Positions 17,549 through 25,754 of a stretch of 64,000 nucleotides of DNA are shown here, piece after piece. Numbering within the stretch: the stretch's first letter is position 1; the number at the start of each line of letters is the position of its first letter. This DNA comes from Isosphaeraceae bacterium. Its GTDB lineage: Bacteria > Planctomycetota > Planctomycetia > Isosphaerales > Isosphaeraceae. The notes under the pieces were generated by a model, which was not told the origin of the DNA, ran no database searches, and worked only from the letters and a program-made list of their open reading frames with translations. The translations under genes were made by a program, and so were the position numbers. Location: NCBI GenBank assembly GCA_021324445.1, contig JAJPJC010000050.1, positions 25,987-89,986 of the forward strand, written 5' to 3'.

Positions 17549-18652
17549 TCAGACCGTGATCTCCCGCGTCCACTGGGGCCGCCAGTCCTGGCCGAGCCCG
17601 CGCGCGATCACCTTGTCGAGGTAAATGATCTGGTCGCGGGGCTTCTCCAGCAGCTTGGTGACGCACCAGCTATCGACCGAGGTGTGGTCGGTGCCGATGA
17701 CCATGGTGTCGCCCCGCTTGACATCGTTGAGACTCCCGCCGGTCGGGCCGTTGCGCATCAAGAGCTTGCGGCCGTCGGCGATCACCAGGGTGGGCTTCAT
17801 CATCAAGGCGAAGTCGGAGATGATCCCGTGGATGTTCTGGTGGAACTGGTTGCGGGGGTTGCCCAGAAGGCCGTACCAGTTCTTCATCGTGACGGTGGCC
17901 TTGCAGAGGTTGTGGTCCTTCACCGGCGAGATGCCGATGACCTTGGTCGCCTCGCGGAAGGGGCGGTAGAACATCCGCCAGGTGTTGGTGATCGTCTCGC
18001 CGCCGACGTAGAGCGTCTCGAAATAGCTGTCCTTGGGCAGCATCAGCTCGGCCCCGGCGCGGATGGCGGCCTCGCCGACCTTGGTCTTGTAGAAGCAGCT
18101 CTCGGGGTTGTTGATCGGGTTGTCGGCGACGATGACCTTGCGCGCGCCGGCGCCCAGGCAGAGCCGGGTCACGGCCGCGACCGTGTCGGGCTGGGTGGTG
18201 GCGGCCAGGTCGGGGTTCTTGTCGAAGGCCACATTCGGCTTGATGACGACGACGTCCCCCTTCTGGATGAAATGGCCGACGCCTCCCATGGTCTCGAGCG
18301 CGGCCTTGACCATGGCGAGGGCTTGCTCCTCCCGGGCCTTCAGTTCATCCTCCCGGGAGGCATGGTCGTCGGCGCGGACCGGACGCGAGCGCACCACCAC
18401 GACGTTGGGCTTGCCCGCCGCGAGCGCGACTGCGTAGTTCTTCAGCCGCACCGGCGGCGGCGGCTTGACGCCTTCCATCCCCCAACGGTCGCGGAGCAGC
18501 AAGCCGCCGGCGACCGACCCGCCGGCCACCAGGGCGTAGCCGCCAACCTGGGCGGCGAACTGCCGCCGCGAGAACGGCTGGTCCGCCGGGTTCACACCGC
18601 CGAACTTCTCCAGGTTCTTCTGCTGGGTCCGGGTCAGTTTTTCGCCGCTCAT
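17549..18652 (-). CDS. DUF362 domain protein with twin-arginine-like leader
   Basis: The protein has 367 residues from ATG 18652, which has GAGG about 10 nt upstream. FSRRQFAAQVGGYALVAGG resembles a Tat or membrane-anchor leader. The DUF362 core follows: GDVVVIKPNVAFDKNPDLAA, VIVADNPINNPESCF, CKATVTMKNWYGLLGNPRN and KPTLVIADGRKLLMRNGP. DUF362 proteins are often fused or linked to ferredoxins and may handle iron-sulfur or metal cargo; the biochemistry is unsettled. Second gene of the operon, 46 nt after DUF6599. The frame is open further upstream (to 19726) only as a shadow of DUF6599. Confidence 0.85.
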   Translation of the reverse strand: MSGEKLTRTQQKNLEKFGGVNPADQPFSRRQFAAQVGGYALVAGGSVAGGLLLRDRWGMEGVKPPPPVRLKNYAVALAAGKPNVVVVRSRPVRADDHASREDELKAREEQALAMVKAALETMGGVGHFIQKGDVVVIKPNVAFDKNPDLAATTQPDTVAAVTRLCLGAGARKVIVADNPINNPESCFYKTKVGEAAIRAGAELMLPKDSYFETLYVGGETITNTWRMFYRPFREATKVIGISPVKDHNLCKATVTMKNWYGLLGNPRNQFHQNIHGIISDFALMMKPTLVIADGRKLLMRNGPTGGSLNDVKRGDTMVIGTDHTSVDSWCVTKLLEKPRDQIIYLDKVIARGLGQDWRPQWTREITV

Positions 18653-18698
18653 GGTGAACCTCGGTTGAGGGTTTGGGAGTCGACGCCGGTGTGCTGAG

Positions 18699-20441
18699 TT
18701 AGTGGCCGGCACCGAGCGCGGGCACATTCGCCGGCAGGCTTTTGGCCAGCGCACGGGCGAAGGCCTCCGCCTGCGCGGGCTGGGTGGCGCCGTTGGCCCC
18801 AGCCAGGGTGTTCCCCTTCCGGAAGACCACGTCGACCAGCCCGATGTTGTTGCTGAGGATCGTCTCATCGGCGCCGTCGACGGCGAGGGACTTGACCTCG
18901 GCACCGTCCTTCTTGACGCCGGCGATGTACTTCTCGAACATCGCCTTGGCCTCCTGGGCATCGCGGTAGGGCCGCAGGAAGCCCTGCCAGGCCACGGCTC
19001 CGTCTTTATAGTCGGCCATGAAGACGTCGGAGAGGAAGCTGTAGCCGAAGACATCCTGGGCGACGTACTTGGGATCTCCCTGCCGGTGGGCCGCCGGCAG
19101 GAAGGCGAAGAGCGTCGCGGGCGAGACGTCGGCGGCCGCCGGCGGGTTCGCCGCGGGCGCTGGAGCTTTTGCCGGCTGGGTCTCGGCGGTCTCGGGCGTG
19201 GGCGTGCCGGCAGCGGGATGGGGCGAGGCCGCAAGAGCCGGCGGCGCGGGTGGCGATGCCGGGGCACCGCCCGGCTTCTGGCGGGCGGCCACGCGCCGGG
19301 CCAGCTCCAGCGCCAGGGCGGCGAACTTGGGATCGTCCTGGGTCGAGACGATCTGAGTGTAATACCGCCCCGCGTAGAAGAGGGTGCTGCCGGCACTGGT
19401 GTAGCCCTGGTCGCCGATGGTGACCGGCTGGGCCTCCTCGGGCTTCTCCGAGCCGTACTTGCCCAGCGCCTTGAGCGGATCGGCCATCTCGAAGATGTAG
19501 AGCTGCAGCTCGTTGGACGGGTCGCCGGCCGGGTGGTAGAAGGCGTAGGCCATCCCCTTGACGCCGTACTGGAGGAAGCTCTCGGCGCGGCCGTCGATCT
19601 TCTCGTAGAGGTTCTCGGCGTTGAAGGTCTCGAGATGGCGCTCGCCTGACTTGCCCACGGTCCAGCCCGGCGGCAGATCCGACAGCGGCAGCATGGCGGC
19701 AAGGGCGCGCTGGGGCTCGGGAACACTGGCTAGCTCGGACGCCACCTCGGCCGGACTCAACCCCTGGCCGGCCGGCGCCGGAGTGGGGGCGGCTGCGGGT
19801 GCGGCGGCGATCGCCGGACTGGCGACCGTGCTGGACCCGGTCGGGGCCGTGGCCATCGCCCGCAGGTCGACCGGCGGCGCGGTGAAGTCCATCAACTGCT
19901 GCGGGCCATCCAGCCCGATGCTCTTGCGCACGCCGGCCAGCGACTGCAACACGCCGGGGAAGCGCTGCGCCACCATGGGCGAGGTGCCGGCCACGCCCCG
20001 CAGGGCCAGCATCGCCTCATCCAGCTTCTTGACGTTGTCGACCAGGTTCTTCCGCTCCAGCGCCAGCCGCTCCATTTCCTGCTTGACGGCGGCATCGGCC
20101 TCCTTGAGGCTCTGGTATCCCCGGCCTTGCTCCAGCACCGACCAGGTCCGGTTCGGGTCGAATTCGTAGCGGTTCTTATCGAACGAGCGGCTCTTGAGCA
20201 CCAGCGCCGCGAAGATGGCCGGAATCCCCATCACCAGGAGCATCCCCACCACGATCGACGAGAACGCGGGCCGCTGCAACACGCGCCCCCGCCGGGCCTG
20301 GAACCAATCCAGCCGGCCCAGGACCGCGAAGGCAATCGGCGTCGTCGCCAGGGCGACCAAGGCCGCCGACAGCCCCAGGACCAGCAGCGGGTCGCTGGCC
20401 AGCTCGTCACGATACTGGGCCCAAAGATTCGCCAGGCTCAT
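18699..20441 (-). CDS. Two-helix membrane protein with two DUF6599-like halves
   Basis: The protein has 580 residues. Two membrane helices lie near the N-terminus (about residues 18-40 and 62-84), then a coiled coil (KEADAAVKQEMERLALERKN). Two soluble segments, separated by a Pro/Ala linker, share a DUF6599-type pattern: LPPGWTVGKSGERHLETFNA with FLQYGVKGMAYAFYHPAG, and FGYSFLSDVFMADYKDG with VAWQGFLRPYRDAQEA. It is the first gene of the operon with DUF362, Uma2 and the polyferredoxin. Function is unknown; the association with iron-sulfur proteins suggests a periplasmic accessory of an electron-transfer system (inference). Confidence 0.7.
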   Translation of the reverse strand: MSLANLWAQYRDELASDPLLVLGLSAALVALATTPIAFAVLGRLDWFQARRGRVLQRPAFSSIVVGMLLVMGIPAIFAALVLKSRSFDKNRYEFDPNRTWSVLEQGRGYQSLKEADAAVKQEMERLALERKNLVDNVKKLDEAMLALRGVAGTSPMVAQRFPGVLQSLAGVRKSIGLDGPQQLMDFTAPPVDLRAMATAPTGSSTVASPAIAAAPAAAPTPAPAGQGLSPAEVASELASVPEPQRALAAMLPLSDLPPGWTVGKSGERHLETFNAENLYEKIDGRAESFLQYGVKGMAYAFYHPAGDPSNELQLYIFEMADPLKALGKYGSEKPEEAQPVTIGDQGYTSAGSTLFYAGRYYTQIVSTQDDPKFAALALELARRVAARQKPGGAPASPPAPPALAASPHPAAGTPTPETAETQPAKAPAPAANPPAAADVSPATLFAFLPAAHRQGDPKYVAQDVFGYSFLSDVFMADYKDGAVAWQGFLRPYRDAQEAKAMFEKYIAGVKKDGAEVKSLAVDGADETILSNNIGLVDVVFRKGNTLAGANGATQPAQAEAFARALAKSLPANVPALGAGH

Positions 20442-20663
20442 CGTGCCCCCGTCGTTGGTCCGGGAAGAAGGAAGGCGTCACGCTCGGGCGCAAAGGTCGC
20501 AAGGGAGGGAAGGAAAACAAGATCCGATCTTCGACCATCGTGGGAGCGCCCGCTGGAAATTATAACGGCGCGGGGGAGTCACCGGCAACGCGTTCGAGGC
20601 GCCGACGGTGCTTTCTGACCACCAGCATGCAATCAATTGCCCCGGGCGGGGAACCGCCTCCGT

Positions 20664-20733
20664 CGAAGAGCGAGTCGTCAAGGATATCGGCGTCAAAGGG
20701 TGGGAGGTCGTCCAGGGCCTCGCCAGCGCCCAG
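20664..20733 (-). pseudogene. ftsY 3'-end remnant, copy A
   Basis: On the minus strand this segment reads GEALDDLPPFDADILDDSLF, close to the true FtsY C-terminus GEALDDLQPFDAETFVESLF. It directly abuts the stop of the broken HNH gene. It is one of three copies of the ftsY 3' end in 3.2 kb. Confidence 0.6.
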
Positions 20734-21181
20734 TCAGCTTGAGGCCTCACTGGGCGATGGGCCCTCGGGTCGGGGCGGGAACAATCCGAAGAGTTCTTCC
20801 GCCTGGCGGATCAGCAACCGGCGTGAATGGTTCAAGTCCAAGGCGGATGCTGTTGCCCGTCCCACGGGCGTCTTGCCGATGAGCAAATAGCCCTCCCACC
20901 GAAAATGCTCAGACCAGCGGTCTGAGCGGGGATGGAAGAGCGGGACGATGTCCCCTGAGTCAGGGTCACGCACCTCGATCCGGTCGGATTTCCTCAGGTT
21001 GCAGCCCGGGCAGGACCAGGCCAGGTTCTCCAAGGTGGAAGGCCCGCCCCGGGAGCTCGGTATGATGTGCTCGACGTGGAATGTACCGCCCTGAAGTGTC
21101 TGGTGCATGCGACAGTATTCATTCGCAACGGTCTCCCGGGCGGACTTGCACTTGGCCGACGATGTCGGACCAAGAGCTCAT
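20734..21181 (-). pseudogene. HNH endonuclease, frameshifted by a 4-bp duplication
   Basis: The natural start is ATG 21181 (MSSWSDIVGQVQVRPGDRCE), overlapping the TGA of the 74-residue gene. Homologues continue RCEYCRMHQTLQGGTFHVEH; here GAATAC has become GAATGAATAC (tandem ATTC on the plus strand at 21117-21124), which creates a stop after RCE. Downstream the frame is intact: HVEHIIPSSRGG, CPGCNLRKSDR and LDLNHSRRLLIRQAEELFGLFPP. Removing 4 nt gives 147 residues, the usual size. An ATG at 21108 could still make a 124-residue protein lacking the first CxxC half of the zinc site. Confidence 0.7.
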
Positions 21182-21402
21182 TGGGGCGTCCGCCCAAGGA
21201 CATGGAGCGCCTGGGCCCGCACGATGGCGATCGTCTCGCTCAGCTCCACCAGGGCCTCCAGGTCCTCCCGTTCCTCCGGGGTCAAGCTGCCGTCGTTGTT
21301 GCGATCCATCAGATCCTGCAAGCGCCGGTCGGTTTTCGGCGGCAGGTGGAGCTGAGCCACGGTCTCCACCATTTCCCGCGGTGTCTCGATCACGGCCGAC
21401 AT
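21178..21402 (-). CDS. Small helical protein, partner of HNH genes (copy B)
   Basis: The protein has 74 residues: MSAVIETPREMVETVAQLHL, then PPKTDRRLQDLMDRNNDGSL, then TPEEREDLEALVELSETIAI, ending in HVLGRTPQ. The DRNNDGSLTPEE stretch resembles an EF-hand-like loop. It has a GGGAGG site 8 nt upstream and overlaps the HNH start by 4 nt, so the two form one unit. Similar small ORFs precede HNH genes in cyanobacteria and planctomycetes; a regulatory or structural role is a guess. A close paralogue lies at 23504-23728. Confidence 0.7.
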   Translation of the reverse strand: MSAVIETPREMVETVAQLHLPPKTDRRLQDLMDRNNDGSLTPEEREDLEALVELSETIAIVRAQALHVLGRTPQ

Positions 21403-21419
21403 GAGCCAAGCCTCCCCTG

Positions 21420-21555
21420 ATCCTCACGGAGCCAGTTCTCGAAGCGGGCGGAACTCGCGCTCATCCCGATCATGACTCCCCGAAGGTAACGGCGTCAACG
21501 GGTTGGAGATCGTCCGAACTCCCGCGCCGGAGAGCTTGACTGGCGAGTTTCCAAT
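21420..21555 (-). repeat. Duplicated ftsY 3' end and flank, copy B (decayed)
   Basis: This block aligns with 23744-23885. It includes the spacer between the small ORF and ftsY (shared CGGAGCCA and ACTCGCGCTCATCC) and the ftsY tail, still readable as DDLQPVDAVTFGES against FtsY DDLQPFDAETFVES. Together with the small ORF the duplicated unit is about 375 bp (21178-21555 against 23504-23885). Confidence 0.7.
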
Positions 21556-21559
21556 TCTC

Positions 21560-22442
21560 TCGAAGAACACCTCTGGCCGGGGTCGACTGGGTGCTCGTCG
21601 AACTGCTGGGCATCGGCGGCTTCGGCGAGGTCTGGAAGGCCCGCAACGCCCACGTCGACTCGTTTGATCCGGTCGCCTTGAAGTTCTGCACGGATCCCCT
21701 GGCTCGACAACGGCTGCTGCGTCATGAGGCCAAGGTGCTGGATCGAGTCCGGCGGCAGGGCCAGCATCGGGGAATCGTCCAGTTGCGAGCCACGTACCTC
21801 AGCGCCGATCCGCCCTGCCTGGAGTATGAATACGTCGAGGGGGGCGACCTCGGTGGACTGATCCAGGACTGGTATCGACAGGCCGAGAAGCCTTTAAGTG
21901 GGTTCAGTTCCCAAAGATTACCTGGTGATCGCCGGGTTTCGACCAGACCGATGATCATCCGGTGGTGAACGTGAGCTGGAATGATGCTCCGGCGTTCAGC
22001 GACTGGCTCAGCCGGCAAGAGGGCCAGAAGTACCGGCCTCCGACCGAGGCGGAATGGGAGTATGCCTGCCGGGCGGGGACCACGCCGCGGTTTTCGTTCG
22101 GCGACGATGAGAGCGCATGGGGCCGATATGCCTGGTATGCCGCGAACTCGAACCGCCAGACGCACCCGGTCGGGGGGAAGAAGGCGAACGGCTTCGGCCT
22201 CTACTGATATGCATGGGAACGTCTGGGAGTGGTGTTCGGACGCGTTCGATGCCGATTATTCCAAGCAGTCGCCGGCGGACGATCCGCAGGGGTCCCGGGC
22301 GGCCGCGCCCCGGGTGCTCCGGGGCGGGAGCTGGATCAACGACCCGCAGCGCGCGCGGTCGGCGTCCCGGGGCAGGGCCACGCCGGAGGACCGGGGCAGC
22401 GACCTGGGCTTCCGTCTGGCCCGAGGGCAATCCGACCATTGA
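21560..22442 (+). pseudogene. Decayed kinase / formylglycine-generating-enzyme-like fusion gene
   Basis: The 5' part keeps a kinase N-lobe: LLGIGGFGEVWKARN, PVALKFC and a beta-rich hinge (LEYEYVEGGDLGGLIQDW). The rest of the kinase is missing. The frame then jumps to an FGE/SUMF1 domain: [55 protein letters not shown] and VLRGGSW, ending at 22442. Two single-base insertions break it, an extra C near 21940 and an extra T near 22211 (TAC-T-GATATG). Intact kinase-FGE fusions are known in planctomycetes. The 5' end runs straight into ftsY remnant B, so the gene was truncated by the rearrangement. Confidence 0.7.
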
Positions 22443-22685
22443 GCTGAGTGGCTCAGGCTTTCAGCCTGACGCGGAAAAGAGTCAGGCTGAGACTGACCTA
22501 CGTGGACGCTCGGCCTGTCGAATTGGCGGTTGCGAGCGGGCGCGGTAGAATCAATGCTGGTGGGCGATCCCGACCGGCCGCGCACCGGGTGATCCGGGTG
22601 AGAACGTTCCCGAGCGGACTGCGTGCTTCGCTCCCAGATCCCCGCCGGGTTCCTGCGTGGCGCCGCAACCGATCAGGAGGGCGTG

Positions 22686-23075
22686 ATGTCAACCGACTCT
22701 CAGCGAGGCGTCGCTGCGATCGGAGAGGCCGTCTCCAATTCCGCAATGTCCTCGACAGAAGTTGAGTATGATCCCGAGATGGCTCGCCTGCTCCGAGAAC
22801 GCGAGGCAGAGGTCCAGCGGATCGTGGCTCAACGGAAGCCCGAGCTCATCCAGCAAGGCCTCGAAGCCTACTTGCGCGATCTGCCGCGGCTCCTCGCGGA
22901 GAAACGATCCGGGCAGCTGGTTGCCTACCGGGGGAATGAGCTGGTCGTCTTCGGGGCCTCGTACCGGCAGCTTCGAAGACGGCTCGCCAAGAAGGGCCTC
23001 ACGGACTGGGGTGAGCTGTACGTCAACTGCATCGCGCCCCTGGAGATCGATGAAGATGATGAACCCGATCGCTAA
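22686..23075 (+). CDS. Small uncharacterised protein paired with a retropepsin-like gene
   Basis: The protein has 129 residues. The strong AGGAGG site 5 nt upstream of ATG 22686 decides the start. Sequence is charged and helical in the middle (EMARLLREREAEVQRIVAQR, LLAEKRSGQLVAYRGNELVV) and ends in an acidic tail (EIDEDDEPDR). It is followed 24 nt later by a DTG-motif gene; such pairs occur in planctomycetes and cyanobacteria. The LVAYRGNELVVFG segment could be a beta-hairpin. Function unknown. Confidence 0.6.
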   Translation: MSTDSQRGVAAIGEAVSNSAMSSTEVEYDPEMARLLREREAEVQRIVAQRKPELIQQGLEAYLRDLPRLLAEKRSGQLVAYRGNELVVFGASYRQLRRRLAKKGLTDWGELYVNCIAPLEIDEDDEPDR

Positions 23076-23099
23076 CTCTCTTACCTCAACCTTCCCGTC

Positions 23100-23429
23100 G
23101 TGATCACAATCCTCCGCGGTTCATTCTGCCACAGTCCAGAGATCGAAGTCCCATCGGGCCGCCTCGATCTCCGTCCGCCCAAGATCATCGTTGGGATCAG
23201 CCTGACGCTCGTCGGAGAGGGAGATTCCCTTTCCCAAGGCGTGATCACGCTGCCCGCGATCCTTGATACGGGCTTCAATCGAACCCTGGAGATCGACGAG
23301 CGGCACCTGATCCGCTGGGCGGGCCTCCACAAGGAGCACCTGGCACCGGTCCCGAAGGAGAAGTCCCATGAGGGGCGGAAGTACGATCTCTGCGAGGCCA
23401 ATCTCGTTTTCGAATCTACAAATCTCTAA
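23100..23429 (+). CDS. Retropepsin-like aspartic protease fragment
   Basis: The frame has 109 residues from a GTG at 23100. PAILDTGFNRTLEI has the D-T-G of retroviral-type aspartic proteases inside a beta-rich context (IIVGISLTLVGEG, GVITLPAILDTG). It lies 24 nt after the previous gene. It ends YDLCEANLVFESTNL, while I would expect an additional flap/beta segment; the stop is just before the duplicated small-ORF block at 23504, so the C-terminus was probably lost in the rearrangement. Single-domain proteases of this type work as dimers. Confidence 0.5.
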   Translation: MITILRGSFCHSPEIEVPSGRLDLRPPKIIVGISLTLVGEGDSLSQGVITLPAILDTGFNRTLEIDERHLIRWAGLHKEHLAPVPKEKSHEGRKYDLCEANLVFESTNL

Positions 23430-23503
23430 GATCGACTATATCTGACCTGTATGGGGAGTTCCTGATCTAGCCGCGAAGGACTCCCGACCGGCGGACCAGG
23501 TAC

Positions 23504-23728
23504 TCATTGGGGCGTCCGCCCAAGGACCTGGAGTGCCTGGGCCCGCACGATGGCGATCGTCTCGCTCAGTTCCACCAGCGCCTCCAGGTCATCCCGTTCC
23601 TGCGCGGTGAGGCTGCCGTTATGGTTGCGATCCATCAAATCCTGCAAGCGCCGGTCGGTTTTCGGCGGCAGGCGAAGCCGCGCCACCGTCTCCACCATTT
23701 CCCGCGGTGTCTCGATCACGGCCGAGAT
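23504..23728 (-). pseudogene. Small helical HNH-partner protein, copy C (start codon lost)
   Basis: The frame matches copy B over all 74 codons with a few substitutions (SAVIETPREMVETVARLRLP, DRNHNGSLTAQERDDLEALV). The start ATG of copy B is ATC here (CATG to GATC). An in-frame GTG three codons later or an ATG inside the ftsY tail (23824) could still serve. The HNH gene expected after it is missing; only about five residues (MSTWS) remain. It lies 58 bp downstream of ftsY on the same strand. Confidence 0.6.
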
Positions 23729-23786
23729 CAGCCAAGCCTCCCTTGTTCCTCGCGGAGCCACACCCCGAGGCGGGCGGGACTCGCGC

Positions 23787-24683
23787 TCATCCAAATAAGG
23801 ACTCGACGAAGGTCTCGGCGTCAAAGGGCTGGAGGTCGTCCAGGGCCTCGCCGACGCCGATGAACTTGACCGGGAGGTTCATGGTCTGGCGGACGGCGAC
23901 GACGACGCCCCCCTTGGCGGTGCCGTCGAGCTTGGTGAGGATCACCCCGGTGCAGCCGATGCTCTTGGTGAAGACCTCGGCCTGGCGGATGGCGTTCTGG
24001 CCGTTGGTGGCGTCGATGACGAGGAGAACCTCATGGGGAGCGCCGGGGATCACGCGCTGGACCACGCCGCGGATCTTCTCGAGCTCGCGCATCAGATGGG
24101 TCTGGGTGTGCAGGCGGCCGGCGGTGTCGACGATCAGGACGTCGACATGCCGGGCCAGGGCCCGCTGGCAGGCGTCGTGGGCCACGCTGGCCGGATCGGC
24201 GCCCGGCGCCCCCCGGACGAGCTCGCAGCCGGCGCGACCCGCCCAGATCGCGAGCTGGTCGGCCGCCGCGGCGCGGAACGTGTCGCAGGCAGCCAGGAGG
24301 ATCGTCTTGCCCTGGTCTTTGAGCCGCTGCGCCAGCTTGGCGATCGAGGTCGTCTTCCCCGAGCCGTTGACCCCGGCGATCAAGTAGACGCTCGGCGGCT
24401 TGGGGGCGACCACCAGCGTTCCCGGCCGGGGATCCTCCAGCAAGCTCCTCAGCTCGCCCTTGACGACGGTGAGCAGGCCCTCGTCGGCCGTCTGGTCGGC
24501 GTACGACGCGCGGACCCGCTCGATGATCCGGCCCGTCGCCGCGACCCCCACGTCCGCCTGGATGAGCTGGGCCTCCAGGTCGTCGAGGAACGACTGGTTG
24601 ACCTTGCGGCCGAACCAGGAGCGGACGTTGAAGAGCTGGGCCGTCTTGGCCAGGCCTTTCTTGAACTTCGCCAGCAAGCCCAT
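23787..24683 (-). CDS. ftsY: Signal recognition particle receptor FtsY
   Basis: The protein has 298 residues from ATG 24683 (MGLLAKFKKGLAKTAQ). It is the membrane-targeting GTPase that receives SRP-ribosome complexes. The N domain is followed by the NG core: GVNGSGKTTSIAKLA (G1), DTFRAAAADQL, DTAGRLHTQTHLM (G3), TKLDGTAKGG (G4) and GVGEALDDLQPFD. It has no long acidic A domain, as in many bacteria. It follows nusB across a 157-bp spacer with a perfect inverted repeat. The frame is open to 24833 only through that repeat. This is the functional copy; two 3'-end fragments lie downstream. Confidence 0.95.
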   Translation of the reverse strand: MGLLAKFKKGLAKTAQLFNVRSWFGRKVNQSFLDDLEAQLIQADVGVAATGRIIERVRASYADQTADEGLLTVVKGELRSLLEDPRPGTLVVAPKPPSVYLIAGVNGSGKTTSIAKLAQRLKDQGKTILLAACDTFRAAAADQLAIWAGRAGCELVRGAPGADPASVAHDACQRALARHVDVLIVDTAGRLHTQTHLMRELEKIRGVVQRVIPGAPHEVLLVIDATNGQNAIRQAEVFTKSIGCTGVILTKLDGTAKGGVVVAVRQTMNLPVKFIGVGEALDDLQPFDAETFVESLFG

Positions 24684-24700
24684 TGGTCGGTGGTCCTCTT

Positions 24701-24837
24701 GTCCGTGGTCCGTGGTCCGTGGTTCGTGGTTCGCTTCGCGGGCTGACGAGCCTGGTCCGGGAGAGACAAGGCACTCGCAGAGAGCGGAGAAGGCGCACCG
24801 GAGCGGTAGCTCCCACAACGGACCACGGACCACGGAC
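24701..24837. repeat. 20-bp perfect inverted repeat of tandem units between nusB and ftsY
   Basis: The arms are 24701-24720 and 24818-24837, perfectly complementary over 20 bp with 97 nt between. Each arm is itself a tandem repeat of GTCCGTG. The element fills almost the whole nusB-ftsY spacer. Confidence 0.8.
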
Positions 24838-24840
24838 CAA

Positions 24841-25299
24841 TTACAGGGTTTCTTCCGGTGCAGGCTCCGACGGCGGCCGGGGAGCCGGAGCCGGCACCTG
24901 TCCTTGGAGCACGCGGTCGAGGATGCCGTTGACGAACCGGCTCGACTGGGCGGTGCTGTACCGCTTGGCCAGCTCCAGCGCCTCGTTGAGGGCGACCCGG
25001 GCCGGCACCTCCGGGCAGTACAGCATCTCGTAGGCTCCCAGCCGCAAGATGTTGCGGTCGATGGCCGCCATGCGATCGAGCCGCCAGTTCTCGGCGACCT
25101 CGGAGATCACCGCATCGATCCGCGGCTGATGCTCCTTGACCCCGGCGATCAGTCCCTCGGTGAACTCGCTGAGCTTGCGATCGCCCAGCAGCCGGCGCTG
25201 GATGAACCGGCGGACTTCCTCGGGAGGAACTCCGGGGTTTTGCTCGACCTGGTACAGGACCTGAAGGGCGACTTCACGGCCTCGGGATCGTCGCGTCAT
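24841..25299 (-). CDS. nusB: Transcription antitermination factor NusB
   Basis: The protein has 152 residues, the usual size plus a Pro-rich tail. Landmarks are RRSRGREVALQVLYQ, FTEGLIAGVKEH, WRLDRMAAIDRNILRLGAYE and NEALELAKRYSTAQSSRFVNGILDRV. NusB binds boxA with S10 and supports rRNA transcription. It is upstream of ftsY on the same strand; the spacer holds a long inverted repeat, so joint transcription is uncertain. Confidence 0.95.
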   Translation of the reverse strand: MTRRSRGREVALQVLYQVEQNPGVPPEEVRRFIQRRLLGDRKLSEFTEGLIAGVKEHQPRIDAVISEVAENWRLDRMAAIDRNILRLGAYEMLYCPEVPARVALNEALELAKRYSTAQSSRFVNGILDRVLQGQVPAPAPRPPSEPAPEETL

Positions 25300-25631
25300 G
25301 GTGGGTTGGTCTCACGGCTGGGGCTTGCGGCGCCGGCGCCGGCTCGGCTCGCGCCGCCCAACGCGATCGGACAGCCTCGGCCGGCCAAGATGAAGTCGTC
25401 CGCGCGGTCCTGTCCTGCGCTCGGTTCCGTTCGATTCGGTCGGGGCCGGATGGGACCGTGATGCCCACTCCAATTACATTTCCCGCGATGGTCTCCCTTT
25501 GCCGAATCATACGCAAAGCCAGGGCGAGCCGGAAAGAGGGCGCAGGCCAAGTGGTTCGGGGCCGGCCTCAGGATTTCCTCCAGGGCCGAGCCCTCGATGG
25601 CCACAGCCGGACCACTCCGGGTATCGTGTCG

Positions 25632-25754
25632 GAAGGCGGAAGGCTTCGGAAGGCGGAGGGCGGAAGAATGAGGGCTTCAAGAAAGGCGGAAGGCGGAAGG
25701 GTGCGGGCGGAACAGGGATTCCGGATTCCGCCTTCCGCCTTCGGCCTTCCGCCT
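25632..25754. repeat. Inverted repeat of GGCGGAA units at the 5' end of the SGNH gene
   Basis: Left arms at about 25633-25663 and 25683-25700 are built of AAGGCGGAAGGC units; the right arm (25728-25754) is their near-perfect complement. The element would fold into a GC-rich hairpin of 25-28 bp. It overlaps the proposed start of the SGNH gene, which therefore may be translated through it (ASRKAEGGRVRAEQ, PPSAFGLPPYL). Confidence 0.7.

Noticed and set aside
17549..19726. 725-residue DUF362 protein with long Arg/Ser/Pro-rich leader
   Set aside because: The leader is a shifted-frame shadow of DUF6599; ATG 18652 has a ribosome site and fits the family length.
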